A stretch of 64,000 nucleotides of DNA from Phoronis australis (GCA_002633005.1 NMRA01000046.1:34366-98365), one strand, 5' to 3'. Counted from the first letter of the stretch, positions 47,916-58,538 are shown. Numbers and translations are program-made. Notes: a model not told the origin generated them from the sequence alone.

Positions 47916-48520
47916 TATGGTGGGCCGTTGACGGGAAAGTGTCGCCGTAAAATTACGCTCGTAATTACCAGCGTAAATTAAATTGCAGGAGTGTCGCCGT
48001 ACAATTACGCTCGTAAATTAAATGGTGAAAAGTTTCGTCGTAAAATTACGCTCGTAATTACGAGCGTAAGTTAAATTGCAAAAGTGTTGCGGTAAAATTA
48101 CGCCCGTAAATTAAATGGGGTAAATGTCGCCGTAAATTACGCTCGTAAAATACCTTAAGAACGTTCCAAATTTGAACCAATCAGTGATGACCTACTGAAC
48201 ATACACGACTGTTGCTGGGCAGCTCGTTCTTGCACAATCGCTGACATTGCAGCAACGATTTGATCCGCCATGATTCAGAGTTCGTATCGTAGACATGAAA
48301 CCCGCCAATAAATAAGTATTTCCATGAGCGTACGCGATCTTTGTAAAATCCAACGTCATTGGCTAAGAGTTTAACTAAATTACGAGCGTAATTTTACGCC
48401 GTAAAGAATTAAATTACGCTCGTAATTTTACGGCGTAATTAACGGCGTAAATAACGGCGTAATGTACACAATTACGCTCGTATTTTTCCGGCGACACTTT
48501 CCCCTCAACGGCCCATCATA
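47916..48520. mobile_element. Foldback MITE, 605 bp, 6-bp target duplication
   Basis: The left end TATGGTGGGCCGTTGACGGG and the inverted right end TATGATGGGCCGTTGAGGGG agree over 33 bp except at two positions and continue into GTCGCCG. Direct repeats AGTATC flank it (47910-47915, 48521-48526). The interior is made of many copies, in both orientations, of GCCGTAAAATTACGCTCGTA, so each half can fold on itself. No coding frame. Confidence 0.9.
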
Positions 48521-48819
48521 AGTATCGCTCTACCTACGGCACTACGGTGGCCACTCGTGACGCAGCGACACGTGTAGGCAGTATCTAATTACCCTCAATT
48601 CCTCTTGCTGGTGGCAGTCCCTTGTGACGCACGATGCAAGTGACAAGCTCTAACTTAACTTAGTGTTCGTTAAGGAGGCACACTACAGTTGCTACAGGAT
48701 TTTGGTTACCGACGCACACCTAAGTGGAGATGAGTCCTTACCTCGCGTCCTGAACAGTTAGACTGCAGCCACGGGGATTTTGTATTCCCTAGAATTTAAA
48801 TAAAGGGTGTACGTCAGAC

Positions 48820-49050
48820 TTGGCGGCTGTCTTAAGGAATGGGTTGAAAACAATTTACAAGGAAGCTGGTTTGCTTATGCTTTTGAATAAGAAAGGTCAA
48901 TTTATTAGCCATGACCCACTTTTGATGCAAAATGGTTTCTGCAGTTTGCTGAGAAACCGGGAAAAATTTCAGGTGGCTGTCAGATCAAAATTGTCAAAAA
49001 GGCAGCTGGTAAAGGGCGAACTAGAGAGAACAAGCATTCTGAATCTGTAG
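48820..49050 (+). CDS. Unidentified ORF (76 residues), uncertain
   Basis: Open frame following an acceptor-like site (TTTTGTATTCCCTAG at 48791), with peptides NGLKTIYKEAGLLMLL and QNGFCSLLRNREKF before a stop. It has no ATG start near its beginning. The composition looks protein-like, but I recognise no family. Confidence 0.25.
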   Translation: MAAVLRNGLKTIYKEAGLLMLLNKKGQFISHDPLLMQNGFCSLLRNREKFQVAVRSKLSKRQLVKGELERTSILNL

Positions 49051-49557
49051 TCAGATTTTTTTCTAGCACTTGCAGGAAAGTGGTAATTTTGGGGAGAAAA
49101 CTGTCAAATTTGTGTTTTTGGACTTATGTTTCTGTGCCAGGATTTTTTCCGGTGTGAATTGAAAATCTGTAGCATAATTAAGTTTCAGTTATCATGAGTA
49201 GTGCTTGTGAGTTGATAATGCTACAAAACCTTTTGTTTTTTCACACTCTTGATAAGGACGAGAGCTGAGGACTCATCTCCACCTTGGTGTGCGTCAGCGG
49301 TCAAAGCATTGTAATAACTGTGGTGTGCCTCATAACTCCTTGGAATCTTCCACGAGGTGTCTCTGTTGCACTATTTCTTCAGTACACTGAAGCAAGTCCT
49401 ATAGCTTCAACTACCAAAATCTATCTGGCTGAGTTTCCAGTCTTCTGTTCAAATTATAATACATTTACTTAATTGTTAGCTAATAAAAGCCACATGATCT
49501 TATCTAGCCATATCATTGGCTGTTACGATCTGATTTCAGAAATTTCTAGAATCCTGG

Positions 49558-49690
49558 TAATCATCTAAAAATACATGTAGACATCAAAAGTACATGTAAA
49601 CAGGTTGGACTTGGTTTAAAAGTACATATGTACAACTTCAATGGAACTAACTTTATTAATTATATAACCCATATTTATCCTGACAAGGTC
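49558..49690. repeat. Dispersed repeat, copy 2
   Basis: Partner of 46985-47130, same orientation. Differences are spread evenly, so both copies are old. Confidence 0.6.
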
Positions 49691-50332
49691 AATAAGTGCA
49701 AAATTGGTGATTTTTGTGTTAGGGCCACACCACGATCACATAGTACACAAAGTTTCGGTGATTTTTCGATTTCTTTTGATTTTCTCGTGGTATGGTTCCT
49801 AAGTATGCCACTCTTCAGGCATTCTAAATTATGAAGAAATGCTGCATTCCAACGACGTTCACAACATTAATACTGGGAAGCTTAGCCAGAATTTCACTTT
49901 GTTTATTGGAATTAAAATTTCAAGCCAAATTGTCACTGACCAATGGCAATATTGTTGCCTATGCCCCAGAGGTACGCAATGTATTCAGTTAACAGAAGGA
50001 TCTTATCAGAGTCCTTTCAAAGCCTGGCAATAGAGACTTCGGAACTTGCACAGTCTCCAGCCCATCGATAAATAGTCGGTGGGCCATATCTCATAGCGTT
50101 CATCCTTGTGAGTACTTTGGGGGGGGGGGCAACTTAGTTTTTTCTATGTGGCTAGATAATACACCTATAAATCAAATTCCAAAACGTTCCCACGTCTACA
50201 CTTGCACATTTTTTTTAAAAAGGTGTTTTTGTTGCACAAAATATTATTACATTCCTGCCACTTGGTGGCGCTTTTCTATTGAATTGACCAATCAGAGAGC
50301 CAGATTGTATTGTTGTGCTAAGTTACTTCAAT

Positions 50333-50571
50333 ATGGCTGCTCCCATGGAGTGTGATGCCTGTATAATTCAAGGTTTATCAAACAGCACAAAATTGTGATG
50401 TCAGAGCCTAAAGAAGCTTAGGAAAGCTTCCTGACGAAAGCTGATTGACTGTGGAACTCTGTAGATCAGTAGATCAAAAAAAGAAGAGGTGTCACAAACG
50501 TTTGTGCAAAAAACAGCTGCACGGCATAGCAACGTTTCAAGGCACCATGTCATTTGCCTTTCAAAACTAAA
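50333..50571 (+). pseudogene. Degenerate first exon of a CxC-type zinc-protein family
   Basis: Starts ATGGCTGCTCCCATGGAG (CCAAT-like CCAATCAG at 50288) and reads MECDACIIQGLSNSTKL, a stop, then CQSLKKLRKAS and later VSQTFVQKTAARHSNVS with two further stops, ending in a good donor (CTAAA|GTAAGA). The layout C-x2-C, SL-x-KL-x-x-AS, then a C/H-containing VH-x-x-CR-like segment resembles N-terminal exons of uncharacterised, often multicopy, marine invertebrate proteins that end in a CxC motif (from memory, not checked). Stops make this a pseudogene or relic. Confidence 0.4.
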
Positions 50572-50779
50572 GTAAGATTTTGAAGCTGTTTTTTAGAAAG
50601 CTGGTGTGCATGAAGTTATTAGGACAGGCAATCTTAAGAAATATTGTTGAAGCTACTCTTTGTTGTAGCTAGTTTATGCCCTACTAAGAGATACGAAAGC
50701 GAATTGAGGCTAGTGTTCAATAATTCACTTGCTGACTCTAGTTAACACAGCCCATTTTAACATATTTTGAATCAAACGT

Positions 50780-51123
50780 TTGCCCAAATCCTGCCCGCCT
50801 CCAAACAAGGACTTTGTGTTTGACCCTTCATTGCCTTCGGGCCAATCACCAGTGTGCGGTGCTGTACCCTCTCTAATCGACCATAGCTGGCTCCTTGGCG
50901 GTGGAGCTTTGCAGTTAAAATGTATGACAATGTCCGCATCTCCATTGACAGTACTAAACTATGAACACTGTAAGTGCAAAAAGAACATGCGTGCTGGGAA
51001 ACTGAGTTTGTGCTACAATGCTGGGCCAAACTGTACAGAAATGTGCAGCTGTGACAACTGTAGTAACATAAGCAACATTGACTGCATAACATTGGATAGT
51101 TCTTTGACAAGTCAACCCTAAAT
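50780..51123 (+). pseudogene. C-terminal exon with cysteine-rich CxC-type motif
   Basis: 113 codons open to TAA. The end CKCKKN...LCYNAGPNCTEMCSCDNCSN has the C-x-C...C...C-x3-C-x-C-x2-C pattern of CXC/tesmin-like zinc regions found at the C-terminus of many uncharacterised invertebrate proteins. The preceding segment (SPLTVLNYEHC) also fits that family. It lies 209 bp downstream of the degenerate first exon at 50333-50571 in the same orientation, suggesting a shortened copy of the same gene. Confidence 0.45.
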
Positions 51124-52063
51124 AAACCTCCAACCCCGTTATTTCGTTTTTTTGTATTAAAAAGTTAATTTTATTTGTTGATTAAGTCATAGAAAGTACA
51201 TACTTTGATCATTGTCATGTATTTGTCTCATACTGTTTGATAAACGCTGTCAGAATAATCTATTATTTTCATACAGTCGGTGTGCACATTCACAGAGATC
51301 ATTCAACTATATTTTTTGTACTATAAGGTATTTCTGGTGTATTATGCAAACAAGCTGTATTTTACACCATTAGTCAATGTTTTAGTCATTGAGGCACAAA
51401 TTCTGCCCAGTCTCAAGTGTTTTGTGTTATTTTTGTTTCCAGACAATGCCAGAATAACTTCCTAGTAACATTCAGACTTAGTTTGCATTTTTGCCACTAG
51501 GTGTCTCTACATTTTTTAAATTTCACTGTTTACAATTAATCTACAATAGTAAAACATGTAATGTGAGTGTAATATTGTTCATTACAATGGCAATGATGGG
51601 ACCATATTACTTATTTTACAAAAGTCACCAAAACTGTTGTTTTTACAAATATAAGTTTACTAAGCTCTTTGGTTATTATTAGGTAACTTCAAACTCAAAA
51701 TTCTTTAAAATGTGCAACTTTATATGTGGGAACTTTTTAGATCTTGAAAACACTCTAATAAATGAATTAAATAACACCAAAATAAAATTGCCCCCCTAAA
51801 GTACTCACAAAAATCATTTTCTAGAAGTCCTACAAATTCTGGCCCACCGACTAAAAGACACATCGAAATAATTCCTGTAGTAAGACTGCCGAGAAATTTC
51901 TGAGATTCTGCGGTCACTGATAGACTTTACAGAACATCGAGGTCTTTACTGGGTACAGAGAAAATTTTCTTAGGGTTCCACATCTGATGAAATAGGAAAT
52001 TGTTTCCAAACAAATTTTGACATGGCCTCGCTCCGGCCTTACCAGCAATGGGAGCTTATTCAT
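51124..52063. other. Non-genic interval
   Basis: AT-rich. Short plus-strand ORFs (51280-51465, 51491-51682) are composition artefacts. No repeat recognised. Confidence 0.4.
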
Positions 52064-52133
52064 GGGCAGCGCAGCACTGAAAAAAGTGGGGGGGGGGGCT
52101 AAACCCCCCTAAGCCCCCCCCCCTGTGGTGCAC
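52064..52133. repeat. Short GC-palindromic repeat, second copy
   Basis: GGGCAGCGCAGCACTGAAAA, a G run, a C run and GGTGCACCACC. Relative of 12871-12940. A further inverted piece (GTGCGCCGCCTATGG) follows to 52180, so the full element may extend there. Confidence 0.6.
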
Positions 52134-52269
52134 CACCTACAGACCATGTGCGGCGTAAAAAACTGGTGCGCCGCCTATGGTATTTCGATCCGTTGGAACA
52201 TAGAATACAACATAAGTAAATACGGGGTGTAGTGCGTACTTTATAGCGACACAGATGCACAGGAGCTCT

Positions 52270-52353
52270 GTGGAGGTTCTCCCTGGTTCCCAACGTGCCA
52301 GCCAGCACGCAGATATCGCGCAGTGGCACGCGCTTTAGCATTGGTTGATAATA
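52270..52353. mobile_element. CTCGCTGG-type element copy 2, left segment
   Basis: Matches 26843-26925 (CCTGGTTCCC, AACGTGCCAGCCAGCACGCAG, GTGGCACGCGCTTTAGCATT). The next matching part starts only at 53655, so about 1.3 kb has been inserted here. Confidence 0.8.
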
Positions 52354-53155
52354 GACTCTATTCACGCTGCGGACATTAAAATCCAAAGCGAGGCTCACTG
52401 CGATAAACAAAGCGGAAATTTACATTGCCTGAGTTAAACAGCCGGTCTTGGAGTCCAACCTGAATATTAAATCTTAAAAAATGTGTCAATAATTAACCAC
52501 AGAGACGTAGAAAAATAAAGTTAAAGAACAAGTCTATGCACCAAAGAGTTGTCTAACGAAAGGATATATTTTTTCCGGAAAACTAGGTTCGAAACATGAA
52601 AAGTAACATGACCAAATTGAGGCGATCGAAGTGTTATGGATTAGGTATCATGCTGAATGCAGGGTTACGTTTCTTCTAATAAATTCTTGATAAAAATGCT
52701 TTCTATGCGAACCAGGTCATCTGGTCGTATTGTTGACGAAGTTGAAAATATATTCGGCAGCGGTGGCTCATAGCATTTTGCTGTCATGTGCATTTAGTCT
52801 CATCTGGTTTAATTTGTTGATCAAGAGTAGGCCTAATAGCTTCAAGCACAGCCTAGGTCCTGGTGAGGTAGGCACTACCGGGACTAACACTTGATTTGTG
52901 ATTGATCTGAAACAATACTTGATGTTATTAAATATATATTTTGATTACGATAAAAAACTAGACTCGCAATTGAAAATAAAAATTATATGACCATCAATTC
53001 TGCTTTCTTGGTTTTAATAATTACGTCTATTTCATGTCTTATATTTTTCAAATATCAATCTCGACCAAGTTGAATTTTAAAATTAAAACACCTAATTCTT
53101 TCGTCCAAAGCATAACCTCGCTTTAGAGCTTAATTTCAGTTAACTGGACAGAACA

Positions 53156-53319
53156 CAGTGACGGATTTAGAGGGTAGCCAACTTGGGGGCTATGCCCCAG
53201 CCCCCCTAAAATTCTCCCAGATTCCATTTGGCAGTTCAGGAGCGCGAATTTCTGACGGGCAAAATCCTAGCTAATACCCTGCCTTGCCCCCCCGAACTCA
53301 AAGTCCTGGATCCCCCCTG
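53156..53319. mobile_element. hAT-like MITE, 164 bp
   Basis: Starts CAGTGACGGATTTAGAGGG and ends GATCCCCCCTG. Direct repeats GAACA flank it (53151-53155, 53320-53324). The interior (CTAAAATTCTCCCAGATTCC, GACGGGCAAAATCCT) is shared with 58011-58158 and, inverted, with 55099-55394. Confidence 0.85.
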
Positions 53320-53654
53320 GAACAAGCATAGTTATCATGTTTCTTCAGAGGCCTCGTTCATATCCGGAGCCTGGGTAAAGGTGCCTCGATAAGTGTGCGA
53401 TTTTGGGAACCGAAATAGGGACTGCTCGAAGAAAAAGTTTCATAACGGGAGTATTTGTTCGAGTTGGAAGGAATTAAACACATCGACAACCTCCTAAGGT
53501 GTTCCTCTATGCGCAAAAGGTATTTGTAACAACGTGACTTTGATGGTTTAGTCGGTGCGAGGCATAATTCGCCGAAAAGCTTCCGGCGTACAGAGCGCCT
53601 ATAGCCTCTACATCGCCTCTGCTTCGGGCCAACAGAGGCGATGGTCATTGCCTA

Positions 53655-53970
53655 TAACCTCAGCAGTCATTGGTTAGCTTTACAACACCGTGAACAAAAA
53701 GCGGACTGTGAACGATTTTTAGCCTTATCATGCAAGTGGCGTCTCATCAACTATTTCGTTTCTGCAGTGATGTTGAATAGCCACGTGTTTGAAGCACATA
53801 CATGAACAATAAAAACATATCTGGCCGATTTAACCGGTGTGTTATTCATACTGTATGAATACAGGACAGTATGGTAAACAAAAGTCATCGACAGTTGAAA
53901 GATGTACTCCGAAAATGCGCCGCAACACAATTCCTAGGATTCACATTTCCTGAGCACCGATTTGTCTATA
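53655..53970. mobile_element. CTCGCTGG-type element copy 2, middle segment
   Basis: About 90 percent similar by eye to 26928-27262 (AACCTCAGCAGTCATTGGTT at the start, CGATTTGTCT at the end). Insertions interrupt it on both sides. Confidence 0.9.
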
Positions 53971-54598
53971 CAAAAGACCGCATATAGACAGAGATTGTGT
54001 AAGTTCGTAATATAGTTGACAAAAAAGTCGCGGGCTTCGCATACCGAAGTCTGCAATTACAGGAATGTCATAAAAAACAGAACAGCTGTTCAGTACATGT
54101 TAGTGAGCTATTCAAAATCGTATTCATGGGTTATATAAGGTTTGTGTTTTATCAAATATGTGATGTGACATGAATTTGTTGTTTATTTATTATTCTAACT
54201 TAGTTTTTCATTATTTCAAATAGATCTGTTCCAGCGCAGGTCATGTACTCTTTTGATTTGTTTACTTTCTTGAGGCTGAACCTCAGTGTGCCCTGGAATC
54301 TATCCACACATGTTCTAAACAGGACAACACAGTGTTCACAGAAACATACCAGAGCCAAATAACCATTCCCTAACATGGCAACATTTTGATGAATTTCTTA
54401 TGATTTCCCTAAGTTCTTAAGATTGTTTTCATGAGTTACTTAGTTCAGTTGCACGACATTACTGTCCCGGTGATACCCATGCATATAGACCTAAAGCAGT
54501 CCATTGAAAAAATGGTATCAACAACCATGTTTTGTACTGGACTTAAGAAAACAAAGCTTGTTTTGTACAGACCTGACAATGACTTATTATCGTAGAAA

Positions 54599-54892
54599 GT
54601 GCCATACAGTGAAAGCTTTGTTGAGCAAACTGTAGATGTGCCATATAGTGAAAGCTTTGTTGAGCAAACTGTAGATGTGCCATACAGTGAAAGCTTTGTT
54701 GAGCAAACTGTAGATGTGCCATACAGTGAAAGCTTTCAGCAAACCGTTGCACGGTTGCGTACATTTTACTTTCAAAAATTTCTTGAATACCTCGTGGACG
54801 AAGTTGAGGCTAAGAGAATTGGCTTTGCAAAACATTTACTGACTTCATTGCTTGAAGTACTTTGGATGTTTTTCCAAGCTTGCCATCTTTGA
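54599..54892 (+). CDS. ORF with 13-residue tandem repeats, unidentified
   Basis: Three full 39-bp units plus a partial one translate to VPYSESFVEQTVD repeated in frame, followed by a non-repeat helix-forming tail (TFYFQKFLEYLVDEVEAKR) to a stop, 97 codons in all. There is no ATG at its start (it begins GTG), so if real it is an internal or terminal exon. The minus strand is also open (HYMAHLQFAQQSF-type repeat), as expected for a 39-bp unit. Could be simply a minisatellite. Confidence 0.3.
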   Translation: MPYSESFVEQTVDVPYSESFVEQTVDVPYSESFVEQTVDVPYSESFQQTVARLRTFYFQKFLEYLVDEVEAKRIGFAKHLLTSLLEVLWMFFQACHL

Positions 54893-55098
54893 ACCATATA
54901 TTATAATACATGCATGCTTTGCTCCAAATACACCAGTGATATAAATTGCAATTTCTCAAATTGTATACCAACTTTCTCCAAAGGGAACAGTACATGTTAC
55001 CACTTTGAAAGTTAGTCCACGTCTTCCAAATTTTGATCTCTGATCAGATCAGCACGTAGGTTAACAAGCCCAGCACAGACAGTGAACTAGTTTAACTA

Positions 55099-55394
55099 CA
55101 GGGGCGGATCCAGGATTTTGAGTTGGGGGGGCAGGGCACAGGAATAACTAGAATTTCGCCAAATGCGTGCACCTAGCATAAAAACTATGGATGTAGGGGG
55201 GGGGGGCTCGAATGGGATTGTGGACCTTTGTTCAAGGTTATGAATTGTGCATTCGCCCCCCCCCCTACCCCGAGCCCTCCTGGGTGCGCGCATATGCCAT
55301 TCAGCAATTCGCACCCCGAACTGCCAAATGGAATCTGGGAGAATTTTAGGGGGAGGGGGCATGCCCCCTTGGTCCTTCTCTAAACCCGCCACTG
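55099..55394. mobile_element. hAT-like MITE, 296 bp, opposite orientation
   Basis: Starts CAGGGGCGGATCCAGG; the right end inverted reads CAGTGGCGGGTTTAG. The inner part is the reverse complement of the 53156 and 58011 elements (CCAAATGGAATCTGGGAGAA). No exact flanking repeat is seen (AACTA left, CAGTT right), so the insertion site may have decayed. Confidence 0.7.
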
Positions 55395-55885
55395 CAGTTA
55401 TAAACTTAGTTTGTGCTTGACACTGGCATAATGGTACTCAAAATTTTGAAAACTTTTAATTTTTCGTATTTCTGGCTTCACGTGGATTCTTACTGTGGAA
55501 ATGCTCCGTGTTTTTGACAGATCTTTTTGACTAAGCTGTGACTAACCTTTGGTGAAAGCCGGTATGTATAACTTTACTCGTATGGAAACAGTCGGTCATC
55601 AATAGTAAATCTATCTGCCATAACTTCGTCATTGGGTAAAACGTATCCCATTTCTCTACAATGTATTTGTCACTACACCTACCACCAAGTTAGATATATA
55701 CATGATGTACCCATGATTGCAACCATATACTTAGTTATAATCTTCACCTCAGGCTCAGACCTGGTTTGAGGGTCTCCGAATACAACTTGGTCTCCAGCTA
55801 ATAGGTAGCGCTGTTCCAAAATGTGTGACTAGGCAAATTACACTAGGACGGCCATCTTGGGATGTAGTATCTTTGTCTGTCTATA

Positions 55886-56004
55886 TACTTCAGTCCATCA
55901 GTCATGTCAATTTGTTTGCTTAAAGCGGTGACTGTTGAGAATTCGACTGGCCAATCAGAAACGCTGATGTAAAAAAAATTCCCGAGGAAAATTAAGTGAT
56001 ACCA
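55886..56004. mobile_element. CTCGCTGG-type element copy 2, right segment
   Basis: Matches 27283-27402 (CTTCAGTCCATCA, TTGTTTGC, CCAATCAGAAACGC, TTCCCGAGGAAAAT). The terminal inverted repeat of the right end is lost. Confidence 0.85.
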
Positions 56005-57081
56005 AAGACGCTAACAAGACCATTCACCAAGGCCGCCGCCATTATCATGTCATGGACTGTGGCGACACCTAGCAGGTGTGTATGGGCCGACGAAGTACGC
56101 AAGGCATTGACTATGGCCGATCTTAGTTTGTCAAATTCAAAATTGTCAGTGAGGTGTCTTTGTTTAAAATATTGAAAACAAAAAACGAGCACTGTAATGG
56201 AAAAATACACATAGGCAAAATATAGAGTAAATCAAGAAAACATTTGGGCAGCGAAGGTAATATAAATTACGAGAAATACATCATAAGCAAGAGGGAGACT
56301 CAGTAATAAGAGCTGAGCAGATGAAAGTAGGTTATTGGAGAATGGACGGTACTGGACCTGTAGGATTTTGTCCAGGCGGGTCAGGAATGTCATAAACATC
56401 AAGTGGATCTGCTGAAGAAGAGATAGGAGCAAAAACAGGGGGGTGCCCCTCAACCAAAAGGTTGGGGGCGGAGATAGCTTTCTTCCCCAATATTCCAGGT
56501 GTTAATATCAATTAATTAACAATTAATTATGTAAGCTTTCAACGCACAAACTTTGTTTTAAAATAAAATGGAAAAATTAGTAGACTCTCCTCCCCCCAAC
56601 CATCAAATGTTTCCTACGCCAATATTCAAAAACTGCCCTCTTACGCCATCCTAACACGGGTCCAGATCTTTCTTTCGAAAATTCACATCTTAAAGTGTAA
56701 TTTGCAAGGTCCAAGTATGTTCAATTGCAATAATATCTTCAAGGTATTGCTATTTTGATGTATTTTTTTCAAATCATCGTATTATTGTATCTTTAGTTAT
56801 TTAAAAAAAGCGAAAGTAAGAAAATGAGCGAAAACTTGACCTTTGACACCGTGACATGGTGTTGGGGAACACAAACCAGATCATATCCCACAATGCAGAT
56901 CACTGCTATTATATCACAGTACACGAAGAACAAAGACAGTTCAACCTTGGCGTGTTCTAGCCATGGTGCATCGGCGTGTGTGGAAGGCATGAGCCCATTT
57001 AAATTCTAAAAAGACAAGCATCTGGCTGCGTAATGGCAGGTTTTCGTGTGCTCTGCTCGTCTTTTGAAAATGACTGTCGAG
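56005..57081. other. Non-genic interval with uncertain ORFs
   Basis: The minus-strand ORF 56210-55992 includes ATGGCGGCGGCC and a donor-like TTTG|GTATCA, but it runs into the transposon right segment. No supported gene. Confidence 0.35.
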
Positions 57082-57180
57082 TCAGCCATCTGTCGGAGCT
57101 GAAATATGCTCCGACCATTTTGTGGACGGCTGCTTTGACGACAAACACATCATAAAGGTTGAAGCTGGTCTTATAAAAAG
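57082..57180 (+). pseudogene. THAP-domain C-terminal exon fragment
   Basis: In one frame the block reads ICSDHFVDGCFDD followed by a basic end (GLIKR), ending in a near-perfect donor AAAAAG|GTAAGT. C-x2-HF with an acidic stretch is the second half of a THAP zinc finger (C2CH, DNA-binding, found in THAP proteins and P-element transposases). The first cysteine pair is not found upstream. The start is set by an acceptor-like CGAG; an in-frame TGA lies at 57071. Confidence 0.5.
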
Positions 57181-57633
57181 GTAAGTTACCTTGAGAATTT
57201 TGATGTCTAATAATTCATGACGCTTTCGCAGTGCCTCAAAAATAACTGTTAACAATTTTTTTTCACAATCACCGTCGTTCTCAAGTGTTTAAAATCTGTT
57301 GGTTTTCCGTGAAAGATTTAGTTATAAATGGATCAGTAAAACTAAAAGCCACAACAAATAAATCTGATCTCAAAAGATGCATGTATTTTGAAAAGAATGC
57401 AGACTATGAATACAGTAAAACAGGATGGTAACTCAATTCCAAGGTTTTGATTATTAAAGTAGTCTGTTTCAAAAAAAAAACAGGATAAAAATCCAATTTT
57501 GGAATTTGCTTGAAGGTTATAAAAGAAGGCGAAAACTTGCAATTAGATATCATCGTGTTTTACTTTAATCATGGACAACTCTGGATTCAAACTGTTTTTT
57601 TTACTTTTGAATTGCCGCTGTTGTGCTTTTCAG

Positions 57634-57973
57634 AGTATGTAAATGAAAGGAGAACACCTTCCACTTAGTGGGGAACAAAAGAGAAGCTGGAGATATTGAA
57701 ATTCGCTTAGAAGTTGATGTCCCGCCAATGCCGACTGCTGGTGCTCCAGATGTGTCCAAGGAGGATGCCGTGGCACAGATAAATTCAGACTTGGTGCTTT
57801 GTCAATGGACAGCACTGAAATTTCTTTCCGTCACGTATTTAACAGTCACTACCAATGTTTTAGATCAAATTTTTGATAGTGATACAGACAGCAATGCCAG
57901 TGTGTTTATAGTACCAGTAGTGGAAATTGTAAAAAACTTTTATGTGTGGTATTTGGCTGTCCCATTTGTATAG
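57634..57973 (+). pseudogene. Second exon of the THAP-type gene, one in-frame stop
   Basis: Acceptor GTTGTGCTTTTCAG at 57633. Its first base completes an Arg codon from the THAP exon; after three codons a TGA (57644-57646) interrupts, then the same frame is open for 108 codons to TAG. It includes FHLVGNKREAGDIEIRLEV and VSKEDAVAQINSDLVL. No family is recognised for this part. One nonsense codon in an otherwise clean frame suggests a young pseudogene, or a sequence error. Confidence 0.45.
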
Positions 57974-58010
57974 ATAAACCCAGTGATATACTATGTTTTT
58001 ATATTGAAAC

Positions 58011-58158
58011 TAGTGGCAGATTTAGAGGGGGGCCATGCCCCCCCCCCTAAAATTCTCCCAGATTCCATTTGACTGTTTGGGGGTGCGAATGTCTGACGGG
58101 CAAAATCCTGGCTAATACCGTGCCCTGGCCCCAACTCAAAATCCTGGATCAGCACCTG
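58011..58158. mobile_element. hAT-like MITE, 148 bp
   Basis: Starts TAGTGGCAGATTTAGAGGG and ends GATCAGCACCTG. Direct repeats GAAAC flank it (58006-58010, 58159-58163). Interior as in 53156-53319. Confidence 0.85.
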
Positions 58159-58375
58159 GAAACATTTCAATGGTTCTTCAATACAATGACTATAAATATT
58201 GCGGCATAGCTTTTAAGTATATTTGATTTGCACCAAACTGTTGCTGTCCCATACAGTGGGTCGGTAAAGGAAGACTTTCTTAGGTGGNTCGAAAATTCAC
58301 ATCTTAAAGACGTTCTAGATTCAAGCAGGTGTGCCTGTGCCCATTTACATGAAACTGTCGCAAATATTGACCCAA

Positions 58376-58538
58376 CAGGGTCATATCCGGGATTTTTTAA
58401 AGGGGAGGAGTCGGATAATAATTTTTTAAGAAAGGTGGCCCAAGTCAACAATTTGAAAAATCTAGCATTGATATCACTACAATCAAGTAACATGGGGGGG
58501 TCCGTACCCCTTTGACACCCCACCCTGGATCCGCCTGT
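58376..58538. mobile_element. Possible hAT-like MITE fragment
   Basis: The right end CCCTGGATCCGCCTG, inverted CAGGCGGATCCAGGG, matches the family end well; the left end CAGGGTCATATCCGGG is weaker. No target duplication was found. Confidence 0.45.

Larger units (their letters stand above)
53971..55877. mobile_element. 1.9 kb insertion into the CTCGCTGG-type element
   Basis: Splits copy 2: the matching sequence resumes at 55886. The direct repeat TGTCTATA borders it (53963-53970 and 55878-55885). Its own ends show no obvious inverted repeat. It contains the 13-residue repeat ORF (54599) and a hAT-like MITE (55099). Type unresolved. Confidence 0.6.
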
